Shown: positions 47,774 through 60,068 of the stretch, piece after piece
Layout of the letters: each line of letters opens with the position of its first letter
Position numbering within the stretch: position 1 is the first letter of the stretch
Assembly: GCA_009760855.2 (NCBI GenBank)
Contig: WPIO01000008.1
Location: forward strand, 7,867,001-7,931,000
DNA: 64,000 bases
DNA from: Cristatella mucedo
Taxonomy: Eukaryota > Bryozoa > Phylactolaemata > Cristatellidae
Reading direction: 5' to 3'
Notes under the pieces: generated by a model
Told to the model about the DNA's origin: nothing
The model's input: the letters and a program-made list of their open reading frames with translations, nothing else
Databases searched by the model: none
Program-made: the position numbers and the translations under genes

Positions 47774-50700
47774 ATCTTACTGCTGCATACACATTCAAAC
47801 TATGTAATCGACGAGATGGCGTTTTCGGGGGCGAATAGGTCGGCGGCAGCAGCAGCAGCAGCATGGAGCCGACCGAGAGGTCGAGGCCTGCTGTTCAGCC
47901 TTTGCTGTAGCACAGCAACGACTGACGGCCAACTCAGCACTAGCAGCAGCAGCAGCAGGAGCAGCGACCGAGCTGCATCCAGGACAAATTAGGAAGAAAG
48001 GGAGCGGGAGTCAAGAAGTTGTCGGCGCAGCGCTCAGCAGAAACCGAGTGCAACGAACGTTTTACGCAGGCAGACGTGCTGCACTTTTTTAAATAACTGA
48101 TTCACGTGGCAAGTGAGCACAATTGCAAGCCAAGCATACCAACAGCAGAGGAGAGTCAATCTACAAATCAAAAAATTGTTACTGCTAGGTATTCAGAGGC
48201 CAGCAGGCCCGAAAAATGTCAACCTGAAATCCTCATACCGTCGTCGCTAGATACACGGCTAATGGCAAGCGATAAAGCTTGCCAATTAACTCCAAGCCGA
48301 CAAAGGCGAATGAGCAGCAGTCCCCATACGTTTCCATGAGCGCTGAATGAGCACCTGATGCAACAGCTTTTCCTACACGGATGCAAGGGAGCTGCTGACG
48401 TGCAGCGGCTGACTGCCTCAATGATCTAGCCAACGTCTGCAAGGGCTGCAAAGCCAGCAGCTGCTGTCCGACGGCTGCGCTCAGAAATCTGTAGATTGCA
48501 GCAGAGCAGAACAGCTCTCTCAACTTCCTCGCGGCAGCAGTTGCCAAACCCTACGTGGTGGTGGTGGTGGTGGCAGTGGCAGTGACGCAAGTTTTTCTTA
48601 GTACCAGCTGTTGCGTTTATGGAGAGCGAACAGTAGTATGGCAGCTTCTGTGCAGTCACCCGCTTCTATTCATGCATGCTCCGGTGAACATTTTTGTGCT
48701 ACTATCGCGCCTCTTAAAAGTTCTGTGGAGGAATCCACAGCGTCCCTTTGGCATGTCCCGACGCGAAGCCCAAACATGTGCGCGAATGCTGCACACTCGC
48801 TTTCCCCACAACAACACTTTTTTGACAACTATGTCGCCGCAGAGCGAGTTCCCTGCCAGCCGTACTAGTACTACTTTAGCTCTGCTGATGCCCGTGTGCT
48901 GATCGCGGTGAGAAAAACTACTTCAATACGACCTCCTCAAGGTCTATAGAGTGAGTTACCAAATTTGCTAGCTACAAGCAATTGCCGATCTCAGCACCCG
49001 AGTGGTTTCATCAAAGGCCCAGGTAAGACATCGAACAGGCTCCGCAAGAGGCCGACCCACCGCCGGAATTAGGAGACGCCAGGCTCGAGCAGGCGCTCAG
49101 ACTGGACGCAAGCTGTGCCGGCAAAGCTCAGGGCCGCAAACCCACCAGGGCGTGGGACACACACAGCCAAGAGTGAGGTGGTGGGCCCACGTTTGCGCGT
49201 GGCATGCATTCGAGCTTTGTGAGCACTCGGTCGGTTACTAAAGGCTGGCTTCGGGACAGCCGGCTGGGAGCACATTTAGCTGCACGTGTAAATCAGAGGT
49301 GGCCAGCTGAGTTAATCGCAGCAGGGAGACTGCTTCCAAGAAAGCAGCGAGCTAGGCAGGCCGTTTGATCCAGTGACGGCACGACAACCGAGTCGAAGTA
49401 ATTACTTCTGAGAACACTCTAGCCCCCTTTCCCTCTAGCCCCTTTTCCAAGCACTCGTGTGCCAGTCGAACATTGTAAGTGCATACAGATACCGGTCGGC
49501 AGTGCCAGCACAAAACCCACGCACGCACGCAGGCAGGCAGCAGCTCGGTGAGAGCCAGATAGTATTGTTTGCAGAAAAGCAAACAGCTGGCCGTAACTCC
49601 AAAAGCTCCTCATCCTCTACTGCTGCTGCTGCCCACTGACTGAGACAGCGCCCGGCGGTAGTTTGAGGCAATCTGCATCTGACACACCTGCACGGCATGC
49701 CGACGGACACTCTCTCGCGGTGGCTTGTCACCACTGCGACTATCGCGCGGCTGGCTACCATGCGATCTCGCATCGCAAGTCACGCCGGGCTTCACGTTTC
49801 GAACAGCTGCCATGCGTGGACGTCATGCGAGGTCTCAGTCTCACGCTCCCATGAAGTGCTCGTTTCCGAGGGTCAATGCAGGTAGCACCAGCCAGCAGCC
49901 CTAGGTAGAATCACGTGCATTTCTATCACAGGCATTGCGATCACGGCGATCAGGCTGCCTCTGTGTGCAATGCTAGTATTGTATGCTAGTCGCCACAGCA
50001 AGCAGCAGCAGCAGATGTGCCCACATGCCACACAGCCAATAGATCCCGACTGCTCAAGCTGAACCTCCTTTCGTTTGGCAGCTGGCCGAAGGCAGCGTGG
50101 TTCCCTTGGCAGCTGCTTTCTGCTACTTTTAAGACCGGTCTCTGCTCTTTCAACGTTGCTACCGAACAGCAACACTACCTCGGCTCAACCACTAGTGTAG
50201 TCCCATTCTCTTTTGATACGAGCAGAAAAACCTCAACGTGCAGTGACAAGTGCATTCCTGCCAACACGATAATGCCTGCGGCATTCCTCTGAGCTCTGCT
50301 CTGATGCGAGCCGCTCTAGGCATTAGACTCTGACTAATTAGACATTAGATATTATATTATTTTATATTTTATATTTTATATATTATATTAGACATTAGAC
50401 TCTGATCTTATGATGTCTAATGTCTGATCGCTAGGCCACCAGACGGCCGAGAGCAGTGTGGTCAAGACGGCGTAATCCATTTACACACGGAGACCTGAGG
50501 ACCGCTTCGGCAAGCGCCAGATGCCTTTGCGGTCCTTCCCGCTACTCATGCTTTAACAGCCCTTACATTTTATCGAAATCAGACAATAACCGATTAAATA
50601 AGTTAGCCAGTCTCTCTCTCTCTCCAGCACAGTTAACCTTACTTGCGACTCAAAATCAGCCCCCCCACTGCATGCTCATGAGCATGTGCACCAGGCAACC

Positions 50701-50909
50701 CGAGCAAACACTGGCATCCCACGGGACGAAGCAAGGCCGTCACCACTATGTCCTCGATTCGAGCAAATGCGTCAAAGCACGGCAGCAGCAGCCCAAGACC
50801 AGCATGCCACAACTTATTTAAGCCGGAACACGATTAGCGTAAAGGGTCAGCAGCAGCAGCACGTTCTACAGCAGCATCGTCAGAGGCTCCGACATGAGCA
50901 GCAGCAGCA
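47774..50909. other. Unannotated stretch with CAG/CTG runs
   Basis: Frames at 48106-48902 plus and 49435-49773 minus lack motifs. An AT-rich island lies at about 50322-50430 (see findings). No gene supported. Confidence 0.3.
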
Positions 50910-51311
50910 GTGGAAGCTATAGCAACGGAAGCTATAGCAACGGAAGCAGCTGCAGCAGAAGCAGCAGGTCGCCGTGAACAGACAAGTCTGCTGTCAAACG
51001 CTAAACTAAGAAAGACGAGTGCAAAAAACCTGCAAGCTAGGTGCCAAAAGCTGGCCAAAGCAGAAAGCTCTGCAAAGCACAAGTATATCGTAAAGAAGAA
51101 TATTGTGAGTTCACCAGTGGTAAAGCAAGAGGATCATGTGCCCGCAGCTGTAGAGGCTTCTCCCTTCCCACGTGGTTCGACCGCAGCAGCCGGTGGCGGC
51201 AGCTCAGGCGCGCGTAATAGACATCGTTGTCGGTGCCGGCGGATTGCACTTTCTCCAGCAATGACTTTTCGAAACACCCTTCTCCCACCCTGCAGCCGGC
51301 TGGAGTCTTGA
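50910..51311 (+). CDS. Unrecognised low-complexity open frame
   Basis: A 133-codon frame: an Ala/Glu repeat (EAIATEAIATEAAAAEAA), then a basic stretch (KLRKTSAKNLQARCQKLAKA), then SSPVVKQEDHVPAAVEA, in which VKQE fits a sumoylation-type motif. It could be part of a disordered nuclear protein, but the opposite strand is also open here and no splice borders or family support it. Low confidence. Confidence 0.2.
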   Translation: MEAIATEAIATEAAAAEAAGRREQTSLLSNAKLRKTSAKNLQARCQKLAKAESSAKHKYIVKKNIVSSPVVKQEDHVPAAVEASPFPRGSTAAAGGGSSGARNRHRCRCRRIALSPAMTFRNTLLPPCSRLES

Positions 51312-53640
51312 GCACGGCCGTACGGCACTGTTCAGTTTGTGCCAGCAACGCGGACAGCACAAGACGGCTCCGACAGATGCCATTTATTATGGCCACTGAC
51401 CGGCTGTGGCCTTGCCAGGCCTTGCCAAGCAGCTCTGACGCCCCCCTCTCCCTCGCTCGCCCTCCCCCCCCCCCCGGCGAGTCCCTCGGTCATTAGTGAA
51501 GCCCAGCGGCAAATAGGAGGCATTAGCATTCAAAAGAAGTCGGCACCAACGCACGCGGACAGGCAGAGCTGGCCGGCAGTGGCAAGGGGCAGCCGTTGCA
51601 CAGGCAGCAGCGGAGTTTATTCAGCTGCACGTCCACGCCTCTGCGCACCGAGACCTCTGCACAGAGAGACGCCGGACGCAGCGGTGCAAGGCAGCTGCTG
51701 AGGGACGGCGAGAGCACGGCTCGCTCACCTCACGCTCGGCTCGCAAGCACGCACCCGGTGGCCTCGGCTTCCTTCGGCTTGTTTGTTTGCTTCCGTGACT
51801 TAAGAGCACCGCCTATTAGATGCCGACTCGGGCGAGCCGCCGAGGGCGGCCGGAGGGAGAGCGAAGGCACGCTGCGCCGACTGATCATGCCGGCCTGCTC
51901 TCCTTACGCTCGCCTGCACCGGCCGCTGGCTCGCTTTCTGCCTCGGCGCTCCATTGACTGCCCAGCGTTTACCCACGGCAGCCGGTGGCAAAGACAATAT
52001 TGTTATTTTCCTTACCCACACTCTCCATACGCATCCGTGGCTATCGCTGGGCCAGCAGCAGCGCCAGGTTGCAGCTCGGCTGCTGCCGTGGCTCCAGACT
52101 CGCAGTGCTCCACCTCGAGTGCTCCCTCTTGCTCGAGCAAGAGAGGTGCGCTGAGGCGCACCGCCGATGCGCCTCCTCTCGGCACTGTGCGAAGATGCCA
52201 CGCTGGGGCAGACGAAGCAGCGGAAGTGAATAAGTGGATGGCCAGCGGGTGCCATGGCCTCTTGGAGGGGAAGGGCAAAGAGCGAGTCAAAGGCGGCAGT
52301 GGCAGCAGTGGAGGCCGAGCGAGCAAGCGAGCTCCGCCGACCAAGTGCAGGCACCGGCGCAGTCGCTCAGTCCGGTTCGCTCCTAGCAGAACCCGAGCGC
52401 TCATGCCAGCGACTTCGGCAAAGACCAAGTGCTAGAATGGTCAGCAGGTGGGGCCCATCGGCCGCTGGCCGGCATGTTGCGCCGCTCGACCCGGTGCCAA
52501 AGCGAGCTCACGTCCCTGCGCGACCGCTCTCAGGTCATCGAGGCGCTAGCTAGACAAGCGAGCGCGGCTGCTACCGCACGCATCGATGGGGGAAACGCCG
52601 AGAAACTCGCGCAAATTCCTCGTAGGATGGGCAAGTAACAAGCGAGTGCACCGAACCAGCCGCCGCCAAGCCGAAGGGGAGCCAGTACAAAGAAAGAGGC
52701 AAGCTTGCTGCCGAACAGTCGAGGTCAGTCGAGGGCGCTTCGCTGCCGCTGGTGGCAGCAGAGGGCCGAGGCGGGCAAGTCAACAGAATCTCAGACAGAA
52801 GCTGACAGGGGGCAATAGGGGCAGTGAGCGCTCGAAGGCTTCCAGATCGCCGACGAATGCGAGCTCTAGGAATAATCTAGTCCCGGCTAGGGCGTACTGA
52901 AGCTGCAGCCACTGCCGCAGCAGGAGTATGTAAATTACGACTGGAGGGCGCCAGTCGAGTGGTCGAGCAGCGTCTGGCAGGTCTGGCAGCAGCACAAAGA
53001 CAAGCTTTGATTGCCGGCAGAGCAGACCCCTTTTTTCTTACCACAATACGTTACGATGCTGCGTGTTTGCACCGCGCTTGCACCTACGGAAACGAATCGC
53101 AAAAAGGAACGTTGCTACCATGCTCTGCAACCTTTGGCAGAGCAAAATCCGAGCAGGTAGGTTGGGTGAGGGGCCGTGGTCGCTTGCCCCCCCCCCCGAG
53201 TAGATTGACCTGACGCACAATGCCCAAGAGAGTTTGCCTGCCACAAACAGCGAAGTGCTCCTAGCAAATTCGCAACCTTTTCATCTAAGTGACACACGCG
53301 TCCGAGGGTGACGAGTAATCTGAAAGCGCTCTCGCTGCGCGTATGCATGCGTTCAAGCTCCGCAGCAGCGCGCTTTCAATCTGTCTAAAGTCCAGTGCAT
53401 GCGCTGCACTACTTACTCAGCAACTCTCCGGAGCAAGGAGCCGAGAGCAGGTAGTGCAGCAGCGCACGTGATGCGGCATGCAATCCAATTGGACTAGACA
53501 GCAATCAGCTAACCCAAGATGCAAGGCCGATGCTGAATGCGAAGATCGGCGTGTCAAACATGGAGTGTCAAACATGGCACGTCAAAGAGGGCCGTGCGCT
53601 GGGAGCCCGATCGAACGAGCGAGCGTCACAGGTAACAACT
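51312..53640. other. GC- and CG-rich stretch open on both strands
   Basis: Frames of 279 codons (51596-52435 plus) and 184 codons (51800-52354 minus) overlap. Neither has a recognised domain. Many CG dinucleotides at 51700-52600 could mark a CpG-rich promoter area, but that is a guess. Confidence 0.3.
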
Positions 53641-53822
53641 CAGTAATGTAATGTATCTCTGCCTGTAACTCCACAAAGCCATAAAGATTAGGTGGGTGTG
53701 TTACCCAGGAGCGTTTTGCATAGTGGACTCACAGCCTAAGCTGCTTTCGGTACGCATTCGGTAGCCAACAGACTTCATCTCACTCAATAAAGAGAAAGTG
53801 GGAAGCATAGCAGAGCCAGTAG
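53641..53822 (-). mobile_element. LINE family B, 3' end (copy B4)
   Basis: Plus-strand view starts TGTAATGTATCTCTGCCTGT and continues through GTTTTGCATAGTGGACTCAC and CGGTACGCATTCGGTAGCCA, the reverse of copies B1 to B3. Confidence 0.87.
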
Positions 53823-55153
53823 AGATACGGCTAGAGGCGCGGGTTGGCTGGAGGCGCGGTGGAACAGTCAGATTGTGCAGTGCACAACCATTTGAGAAGA
53901 TGCCATCACTACGTAGCAGCCGGGCTACCTGCCAAACGGCAGCACTCACGACACGGAGGAGGAGATCGAACAAAGCGTGTCTGCCTCTCATCGACAGACC
54001 GACAGCGGCGAAAGCTCATTCGTGACTCTGGCCCGCGGGCATCTCTCGAAGGTGCTCGAAGGTCGGCCGGCAGCTCGCTGAGCTTGCGCGAGCCTCCGCC
54101 GTCCGCCGTTAGGGGCGGCGCTCAAGCTGAAGCATCGGTGCCAAAGGCTGCCACCTGTGTCGTGGCCTTCGGGCAAACCGGAAGGACAACCGACCGGCCG
54201 GCAATGATCTGCAGGTGTGCTAGCGAGCGGGCGGGCAGCTAGTAGCAGCTGCTGCTCAGGAGGTCGACGCTCGGCGGCCATTTCCTTTACCTGGTTCGGC
54301 TGGCCAGGCAGAGGTAGCAAATAAGAGTGCCAACTGGTTTGGCTTCGAAGAAACACAGCCCCACACCTAGCGGCACGTATGTGCAGTTCTCAAAAATGAA
54401 GCAGCAGTCTTTGACGGTCAGAAACAACAGTGTCAGCAGGCTCTGCAGAGGAACTAGGACAGAGGACCACCAGTCTCGGTCAGGCTCTGGAGCCAACAGC
54501 GACTGTAGTCTATAAACTTAGTTACCTGACCAGTAAAATGCATCATACTGAGCAGGCAGTAACAGACGACTATGAAGGTGAACAGCGATTGGAAACTACC
54601 AGAACCTGGCACCGAGTCTCCGATTCCGGCTTCTCTCAAGTTTCACGCGAGTGCACACAGCAACGACTAAAAAGGATACTTCGACGTCTGACATCTGATT
54701 CGACCAGAAAGGCTGAGGCAGTCGCTACCCACACGAACAGACTACAGGCAGCAAACCTCGGCTAAATCACAGTGACCTGCCTTTCTAAAGCACCGAACAC
54801 TGCAACCGCGGGCTAGTCAATCATGCAAGCTAACACTCTGCACGGCATGTAAATATAACTAACACAGGTTGCAAACATAGTTGAGAAAATTAACTCACTT
54901 CAACGACCAATATTTTCCAAGTCCACCAGAACGGTTACGATAAAGAAGCAAGAGAGGCGGGAAAGAAATCAAATGCGATCTCATAGCCCGGAGGTGGGTA
55001 AATAGGAAGGAGCTAACGGTGGGGTTAGCATCACAGTGGCTTAGTCAGCACACTGAGCAGCTAGCTGGGGCACGAGCATCGTCGTACAGCAGCCGATCGA
55101 TCGATCGCCAGTTTGAAAACTAGCAGATCCACAAACAACACCTTTGCAACGTT
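53823..55153. other. Unannotated stretch
   Basis: Open frames on both strands (53844-54242 plus, 53988-54356 minus, 54287-54496 minus, 54430-54765 plus) without recognised domains. Confidence 0.3.
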
Positions 55154-55519
55154 TTGCCACTTCAGCCGTTGACACGCGATCGTTTCTTCTTCAAAGTGAG
55201 AGAGATAGTACAGGAGGAAGCGGGTATTAGGCTGGAACCGCTGCGCTACCGGCCACAGAGCTGGGAGCAGGCGCCCCCAGCAAAGCCGAATGCCAGCTCG
55301 TCCGACGACAGCGACGAAATCCGGAGCGATTGGGCACTGGAAGGCTCGCTCCGTCCCACTTCTGACGCGCCAGCAGGTGTGCCGACGATCAGCACGGCTC
55401 GGCAGCAGCGTCGGTCGGTCGTCCGAAAGAAAACATCTGCTGCCTACGAGAATGCTGCAGCAGCATCACGCACACGAAGACTTGTCCGTGCGAAAATGTT
55501 CACGAGCACTTTATTCTGA
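55154..55519 (+). CDS. Unrecognised open frame, possible exon
   Basis: A 121-codon plus-strand frame preceded by an acceptor-like TTGCCACTTCAG. It reads PLTRDRFFFKVREIVQEEAG, then RYRPQSWEQAPPAKP, an acidic serine patch SSSDDSDEI and a basic end. This order (helical part, acidic patch, basic tail) is protein-like and less repetitive than its surroundings. No family recognised; start codon and donor are uncertain. Confidence 0.28.
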   Translation: MPLQPLTRDRFFFKVREIVQEEAGIRLEPLRYRPQSWEQAPPAKPNASSSDDSDEIRSDWALEGSLRPTSDAPAGVPTISTARQQRRSVVRKKTSAAYENAAAASRTRRLVRAKMFTSTLF

Positions 55520-55592
55520 ACTCCAGATAATCGAATGACTATATCGCACGTCGGGTCATCGCTATCGCACGCATTGCCAATTATTGACTGCT

Positions 55593-55715
<123 letters not shown>

Positions 55716-56389
55716 GAGCATCTTCGATAGACCACAGTAGTCAGAAGTCAGCCAAGTTTTGCTGACCCGACACTCGCTGCCGGCAACTCGCCCACAACAA
55801 GCTACAAGGAAGGGCACCTGTCGACAACGGCAAAGCTACAGCCGGCCGAGGCATGCACCGGCATGCGACCTTTAAAGGATCAGCTGAGCTGCTGTGGCGT
55901 TAGCATTAGCAGCCTGATAAATTGCCTAAGCTGCCGGCTGAGATGCTGCCGGCTCTCCTCCTCCTCCGGGGCTTGCAGCCAACGAGTGCTCCTAAACGGC
56001 TACCAGCTCCAGGAGGCCCTTAGTCAGACTACTTACTATTTCCCCATAATGGCTGCTCAAAGCGCTCTGTGGGAGCACCTTACAACATCTCTGAGATGTA
56101 ATTCAGCCAGCGACATTCTCTAGTCTACACCTGCCACCGATCACAAGCTTTTCAGAGAATGCTATAAGGCCCCACTCGGCTTGGTACGGCTGTTTGCCTT
56201 TCAATAGGAGCCCTGTGGCAGCATTCACTTTCTCAGCATGTCCTTTTTCTTACTATAGCTGGCTTTACGAGAACCTACGTACATAGTGTCAAGATTAATG
56301 TTTTGATTTACCTCAACCATCATTGACCAATCCAACAGCCGACTCTGGCTATCCTACAAATCTCGGAAGGTGCGCCGCCCTACCGTCGA
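55716..56389. other. Unannotated stretch
   Basis: No gene or repeat family recognised. Confidence 0.4.
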
Positions 56390-56600
56390 ATATTAATAAT
56401 AAGAATAATACATTTGTATAGTGCCCTCAGAGAACTGAATCTCTCTCTAGGCCATTTACAGATGCTGCATATAAAGCATTACGAAATGTTTGGTGGTAAC
56501 ATTCACAAGCAGCAGGCTCAGTGTAAGCAGGTACATGCACACGAAGGACGAATCACAAACACCCACCAAATGCTGTAGTAATGAGACCTTAAACTAAATG
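56390..56600 (-). mobile_element. LINE family A, diverged 3' end (copy A11)
   Basis: Plus-strand view: AATAATAAGAATAATACATT, GTGCCCTCAGAGAACTGAAT, CTCTCTAGGCCATTTACAGA. More diverged than the other copies, with its own GATGCTGCATATAAAGCATT variant, also seen in decayed form near 24.9 kb. Confidence 0.78.
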
Positions 56601-56854
56601 ACGAATGATAAAACGAAATTAACCGACTTATGAATTTTATGAGGCAAGAAGGTACACCGGGAAAGAAGTTGTGTAAAAGTCACAAGAATGCACCGGGAGA
56701 CAAACTTCATGCATGTATCTCGATCTACCAAGGTTCTCAAAGTTGGGATACAAGTCGTATATGATGCAGAGATTGGTAAATTTGTTATCTGTAGATAGGT
56801 TGCCTCCGGTTTAGTCGTGGTTTACATAACAATTTTTCCTCCAAGTCGTCAGAA

Positions 56855-57392
56855 CTTACGATCCCTTTCTAACATATTTGTCTTTCGAAAGTTACCCTAA
56901 ACAAATATTCGATTGTCGGACCCATTTTACAAGTATCTCCTTGACATTCGCCCTTAATGAAATTTGCCGATATCCATGATCGGAAGTCTTCATGGTAAGC
57001 GTTCAGTTTATCAGTTGCTGCTGCAGACTCCGATGGTTTAAATGACAAATATAGCTGAGTATCGTCGGTATAAAATCGATAGCCTATATAATGCCCCGGA
57101 CACACTTTTAGCCAGAGGTCCGGTATAAATGGAATACAGCGAAGGACCGAGGGCAGACCCTTGTGGGAGGACACCGCAGATGGCTGGTCTAGTGGATCAG
57201 ACCTCACCCCCACACGACACGGATTGAACACAACCGGACAAGTACGATTTAAACCACGACAGTGCCAGGTCTGCCAGACCAACCGTTATTGTCAATCGTT
57301 CCAGTAAGATATCCTGATCAATTGTGTTGAAGGCAGAAGACAGATAGATCTAGCAGCGCTAGGGCAGTGACGTTCCTGTCATCCATGAATGT
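56855..57392 (-). mobile_element. LINE family B, reverse-transcriptase core (copy B5)
   Basis: On the minus strand it reads LALLDLSAAFDTI-like sequence near 57370-57325, then LAVLPQGSALGPSLYSIY-like sequence near 57180-57120 (family form GVPQGSVLGPLLFxxY), then RFYTDDTQLYLSFKPSESAA at about 57080-57021, where the family's YADD appears as YTDD, and KLNAYHEDFRSWISANF. Both ends are missing and there are frameshifts. It closely matches copy B2 in the part they share. Confidence 0.83.
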
Positions 57393-57447
57393 CCATCGCT
57401 TACCGAAGGTGGGCACAGCCACGCCTATTTAATTTCAAGTACGAGAG

Positions 57448-57640
57448 TGCATGTTGCAACAATTTATGCAAGTTCATTCTCTGGCTCCAGCCTACCTATC
57501 GGAACTACTCCCCCACCAGGTGAAGAATCGTACAACTCACTGTTCTGACTCAAATCGTTTAGATGAACCCCATACGAACCTCAAAACCGAAAAAGGCCAT
57601 GCATTTAGGGGAGAGAAATTTGAAATGCTAGATTGGCTCT
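57448..57640 (+). mobile_element. LINE family A, RT C-terminal fragment (copy A12)
   Basis: Encodes VHSLAPAYLSELLPHQVKN, then CSDSNRLDEPHTNLKTEK and GHAFR, equivalent to the family's LAPAYLxELL...LxxPRTNLKTFGDRAFSxYAP block. No 3' tail nearby. Confidence 0.7.
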
Positions 57641-57865
57641 GCTTGTTTAACATGATCAGGAAAAATTTCTTGATTTCGGTTGGATACGTTTTGCTGTATA
57701 TGTACATGATTACAGAAAATATAGCTCCGGACGTTTGATGACATATAAGGATGTCTCGACACTCAAAGCGATCGGCTAGAACCAAGTTTGCTAGAGTGAA
57801 CAGGGACAATAAGGCCTAGGGGTGGGGGCTGCAACCAGAAAGCTAAATAAATAATAAATCCTAGC

Positions 57866-58026
57866 TGATTAAACAGCCTCTTTTTGTATAGCGACAGAAG
57901 AGCCTTTTACGGCTATCACCACCGCTTGCAGAGGCGATAAAGGATCGCCCACCGCAGGAATCGAACCCACGACCTCGGGACCTCGGTCGTGAAAGCAACC
58001 GCCTTACCTAGTGTGCCATCACGGTT
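57866..58026 (-). mobile_element. tRNA-derived SINE (copy S2)
   Basis: Minus strand: A-box-like TGGCACACTAGGTAAGGC, B box GGGTTCGATTCCTGC (about 57954-57968), body TGATAGCCGTAAAAGGCTCT and an end like GGCTGTTTAATCAGC. It has a short direct duplication, GACCTCGG twice, just before the B box, so it could not fold as a tRNA. Confidence 0.8.
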
Positions 58027-59914
58027 CAGCGTAATGCAGGGCAGTACGCAGAGGCACGTCAAACTCGAGTCACGGTGGAAACTCATTGCACTGCACCGCA
58101 CTGTTCGATGGCCGAAGTAAAAAGGAGGAGCTTGAATACAATATTCATCATAAGCTGCAACTTTGCTCTGTCTCCAATAGTTTATGAATGGTCCTACACG
58201 GGCCACACAGGTAGTCTGGATCGGCAGTCTTAAAAGGGTGCCAGACACGGGCTCGGGTGTACGACAGTGCCGCGACGACTCGCTAGTGCGGCGGCAATGC
58301 AAGAACTGCATCAGTGCACGAGTAGGGCAGCTTCTCTCCTGCTGCCTGAGGTGTCACATCCTTTGCAGCCGCCCTGCGCTGCCAGCTGCCAATTCCAAGC
58401 TGCCAATCACTTTCTGTACTGCCCTCCTGACTCAGCTAACAGCTTCTCACTTACTCTTAATGTGCAGAAGTTGAGGTCTGTCGGGGCAACTGCGTTCGTA
58501 CAGCAAGCCACTCAGGCGCACAGGGAGCAAGGGAAAACTCGCAGCCAGCCTTGTCCTCGTTGCTTATCTGAGTCGCTTTGCACAGCCAGAAGACACATTA
58601 CACCGGCTGGCCGGTCGGATGGCACGGCTGAAGGGGAGGAGGAGGAGGAGGATGAGGAAGAGGATAAGGAGGAGAGCGCTGGCAATAAGAGAAGCCTTCC
58701 CTCGGGGGTCCAGACGAAACAGGCGCTTCAGCAGAAATATTAGAAATACTGGGGCTGGCAGTCGGTTCTGAATAGGGCGACACAGGCTCTGTTCTTGTCA
58801 GTCCCGGCAGCCGAAGCAGCTGCCGCCCGGCCGCCGGCAATTAGGCAACCTCTGCATTCCAATGCCTCGGCTGCTGCCGTGGTGGCTGCTCTGTGGGGCT
58901 GCTCTGCTGCTGCTGCAGGGGCTAGCCTGGTCATCCCAGTGCTGACAAGCCGAACCAGGGCCGGTGCACCTCGGGGCCAATCAATCTCCCGGGGCAGGCC
59001 CAGCCTGTCCGAAGCAGAAGCAGCAGCAGCAGCTGCTGCCGAGACTGGCTGCGGCGACCAATCGGATGCGGCCGGGCGTCTGTCCGGGAGTCCACGGCCC
59101 AGGCTATCAGCAAGCACTGCAGCCGGCCGACGGACTGAGCCCGAGACAACGGTAGCCTGCTGCTGGGCTTCGGTAGCAGCCGAGGGCTGCCAATGGGAGG
59201 CCGGGCAGGGCAGGGCAGAGGAGGCGCGGCTAGGCATTCTATGCTGCTCGTGCATTGGATGCTAAGACTACAAATTATGCCATTTAAATAGGTGTCCCAG
59301 AACAATAAAGAGCATGCAGCCAATGAATTGAGAGCAAACAGCCTGGAGCTGCTGGCAGCCAACATCCAACTGGGCTGAGCCAAGGCACTAGACTGACTTG
59401 CAAAGCACGTGCACCAGCTGCTGCAGTTGCAGTTGAGCCGCCTTGGTGCCGTCAGGGCCGGCAGCAGTAGCCGGAGGAGCAGCAGCTGCCGGGGCAGGGC
59501 TGGAGTCGGCAGGCACAGCAGAGGGGCAGCTGACCAGGCAAAGGCTGGCCGCACCGGCGACCCGGAGCACGGCGGCTATATAGAAAGGTAAGTCACTGGC
59601 CAGAGACAAAGTGGTGCCCGAACCGGCCCCACAAGCCTTTCATCTACGGCTCTATTGGCCAGACACGCCTTTCCTATCACCGTGTAGCTTATTCTGTTTT
59701 TCAGTCGATCTGTTCGACCCTTCCTACCCTCTTCTATCCTAATAACACTGTCGTTTTGCATTATTTTTTCTTCCCATGTTCGTTCTCGTGTTCCTGCGTT
59801 CTCGTGTTCCCTACCTCTGTATCATAGTTTTCTCAATCTTCCTCTTCGTCCTATCCTTTTTCTCTAGTTCTTTACTCGGTCCCAGCTCTACTCTGCTCTG
59901 CTCTACTCTGCTCT

Positions 59915-59918
<4 letters not shown>
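58027..59918. other. GC-rich stretch open on both strands
   Basis: Frames 58267-58743 plus (ends in an acidic Glu run), 58740-59255 minus and 58795-59265 plus overlap. Ala-, Glu- and Gln-type runs come from GCA, GAG and CAG repeats. No gene supported. Confidence 0.35.
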
Positions 59919-59986
<68 letters not shown>

Positions 59987-60068
59987 CTCTGTGTCGCTGT
60001 CCTCTCCCTCCCCCTCTCTCTTTCTCTCTCCCTCCCCCCTCTCTCTCCCTCTCTCTCTCTCTCTCTCT
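59919..60068. repeat. (CT)n and impure CTCCC microsatellite
   Basis: About 64 bases of pure CT, then an impure CT/CCTCCC tract to about 60068. Confidence 0.96.

Noticed and set aside
51596-52435. 279-codon plus-strand frame as a gene
   Set aside because: Longest frame in the window, but in GC-rich DNA where the opposite strand is open over the same region, with no recognised domain or exon border.
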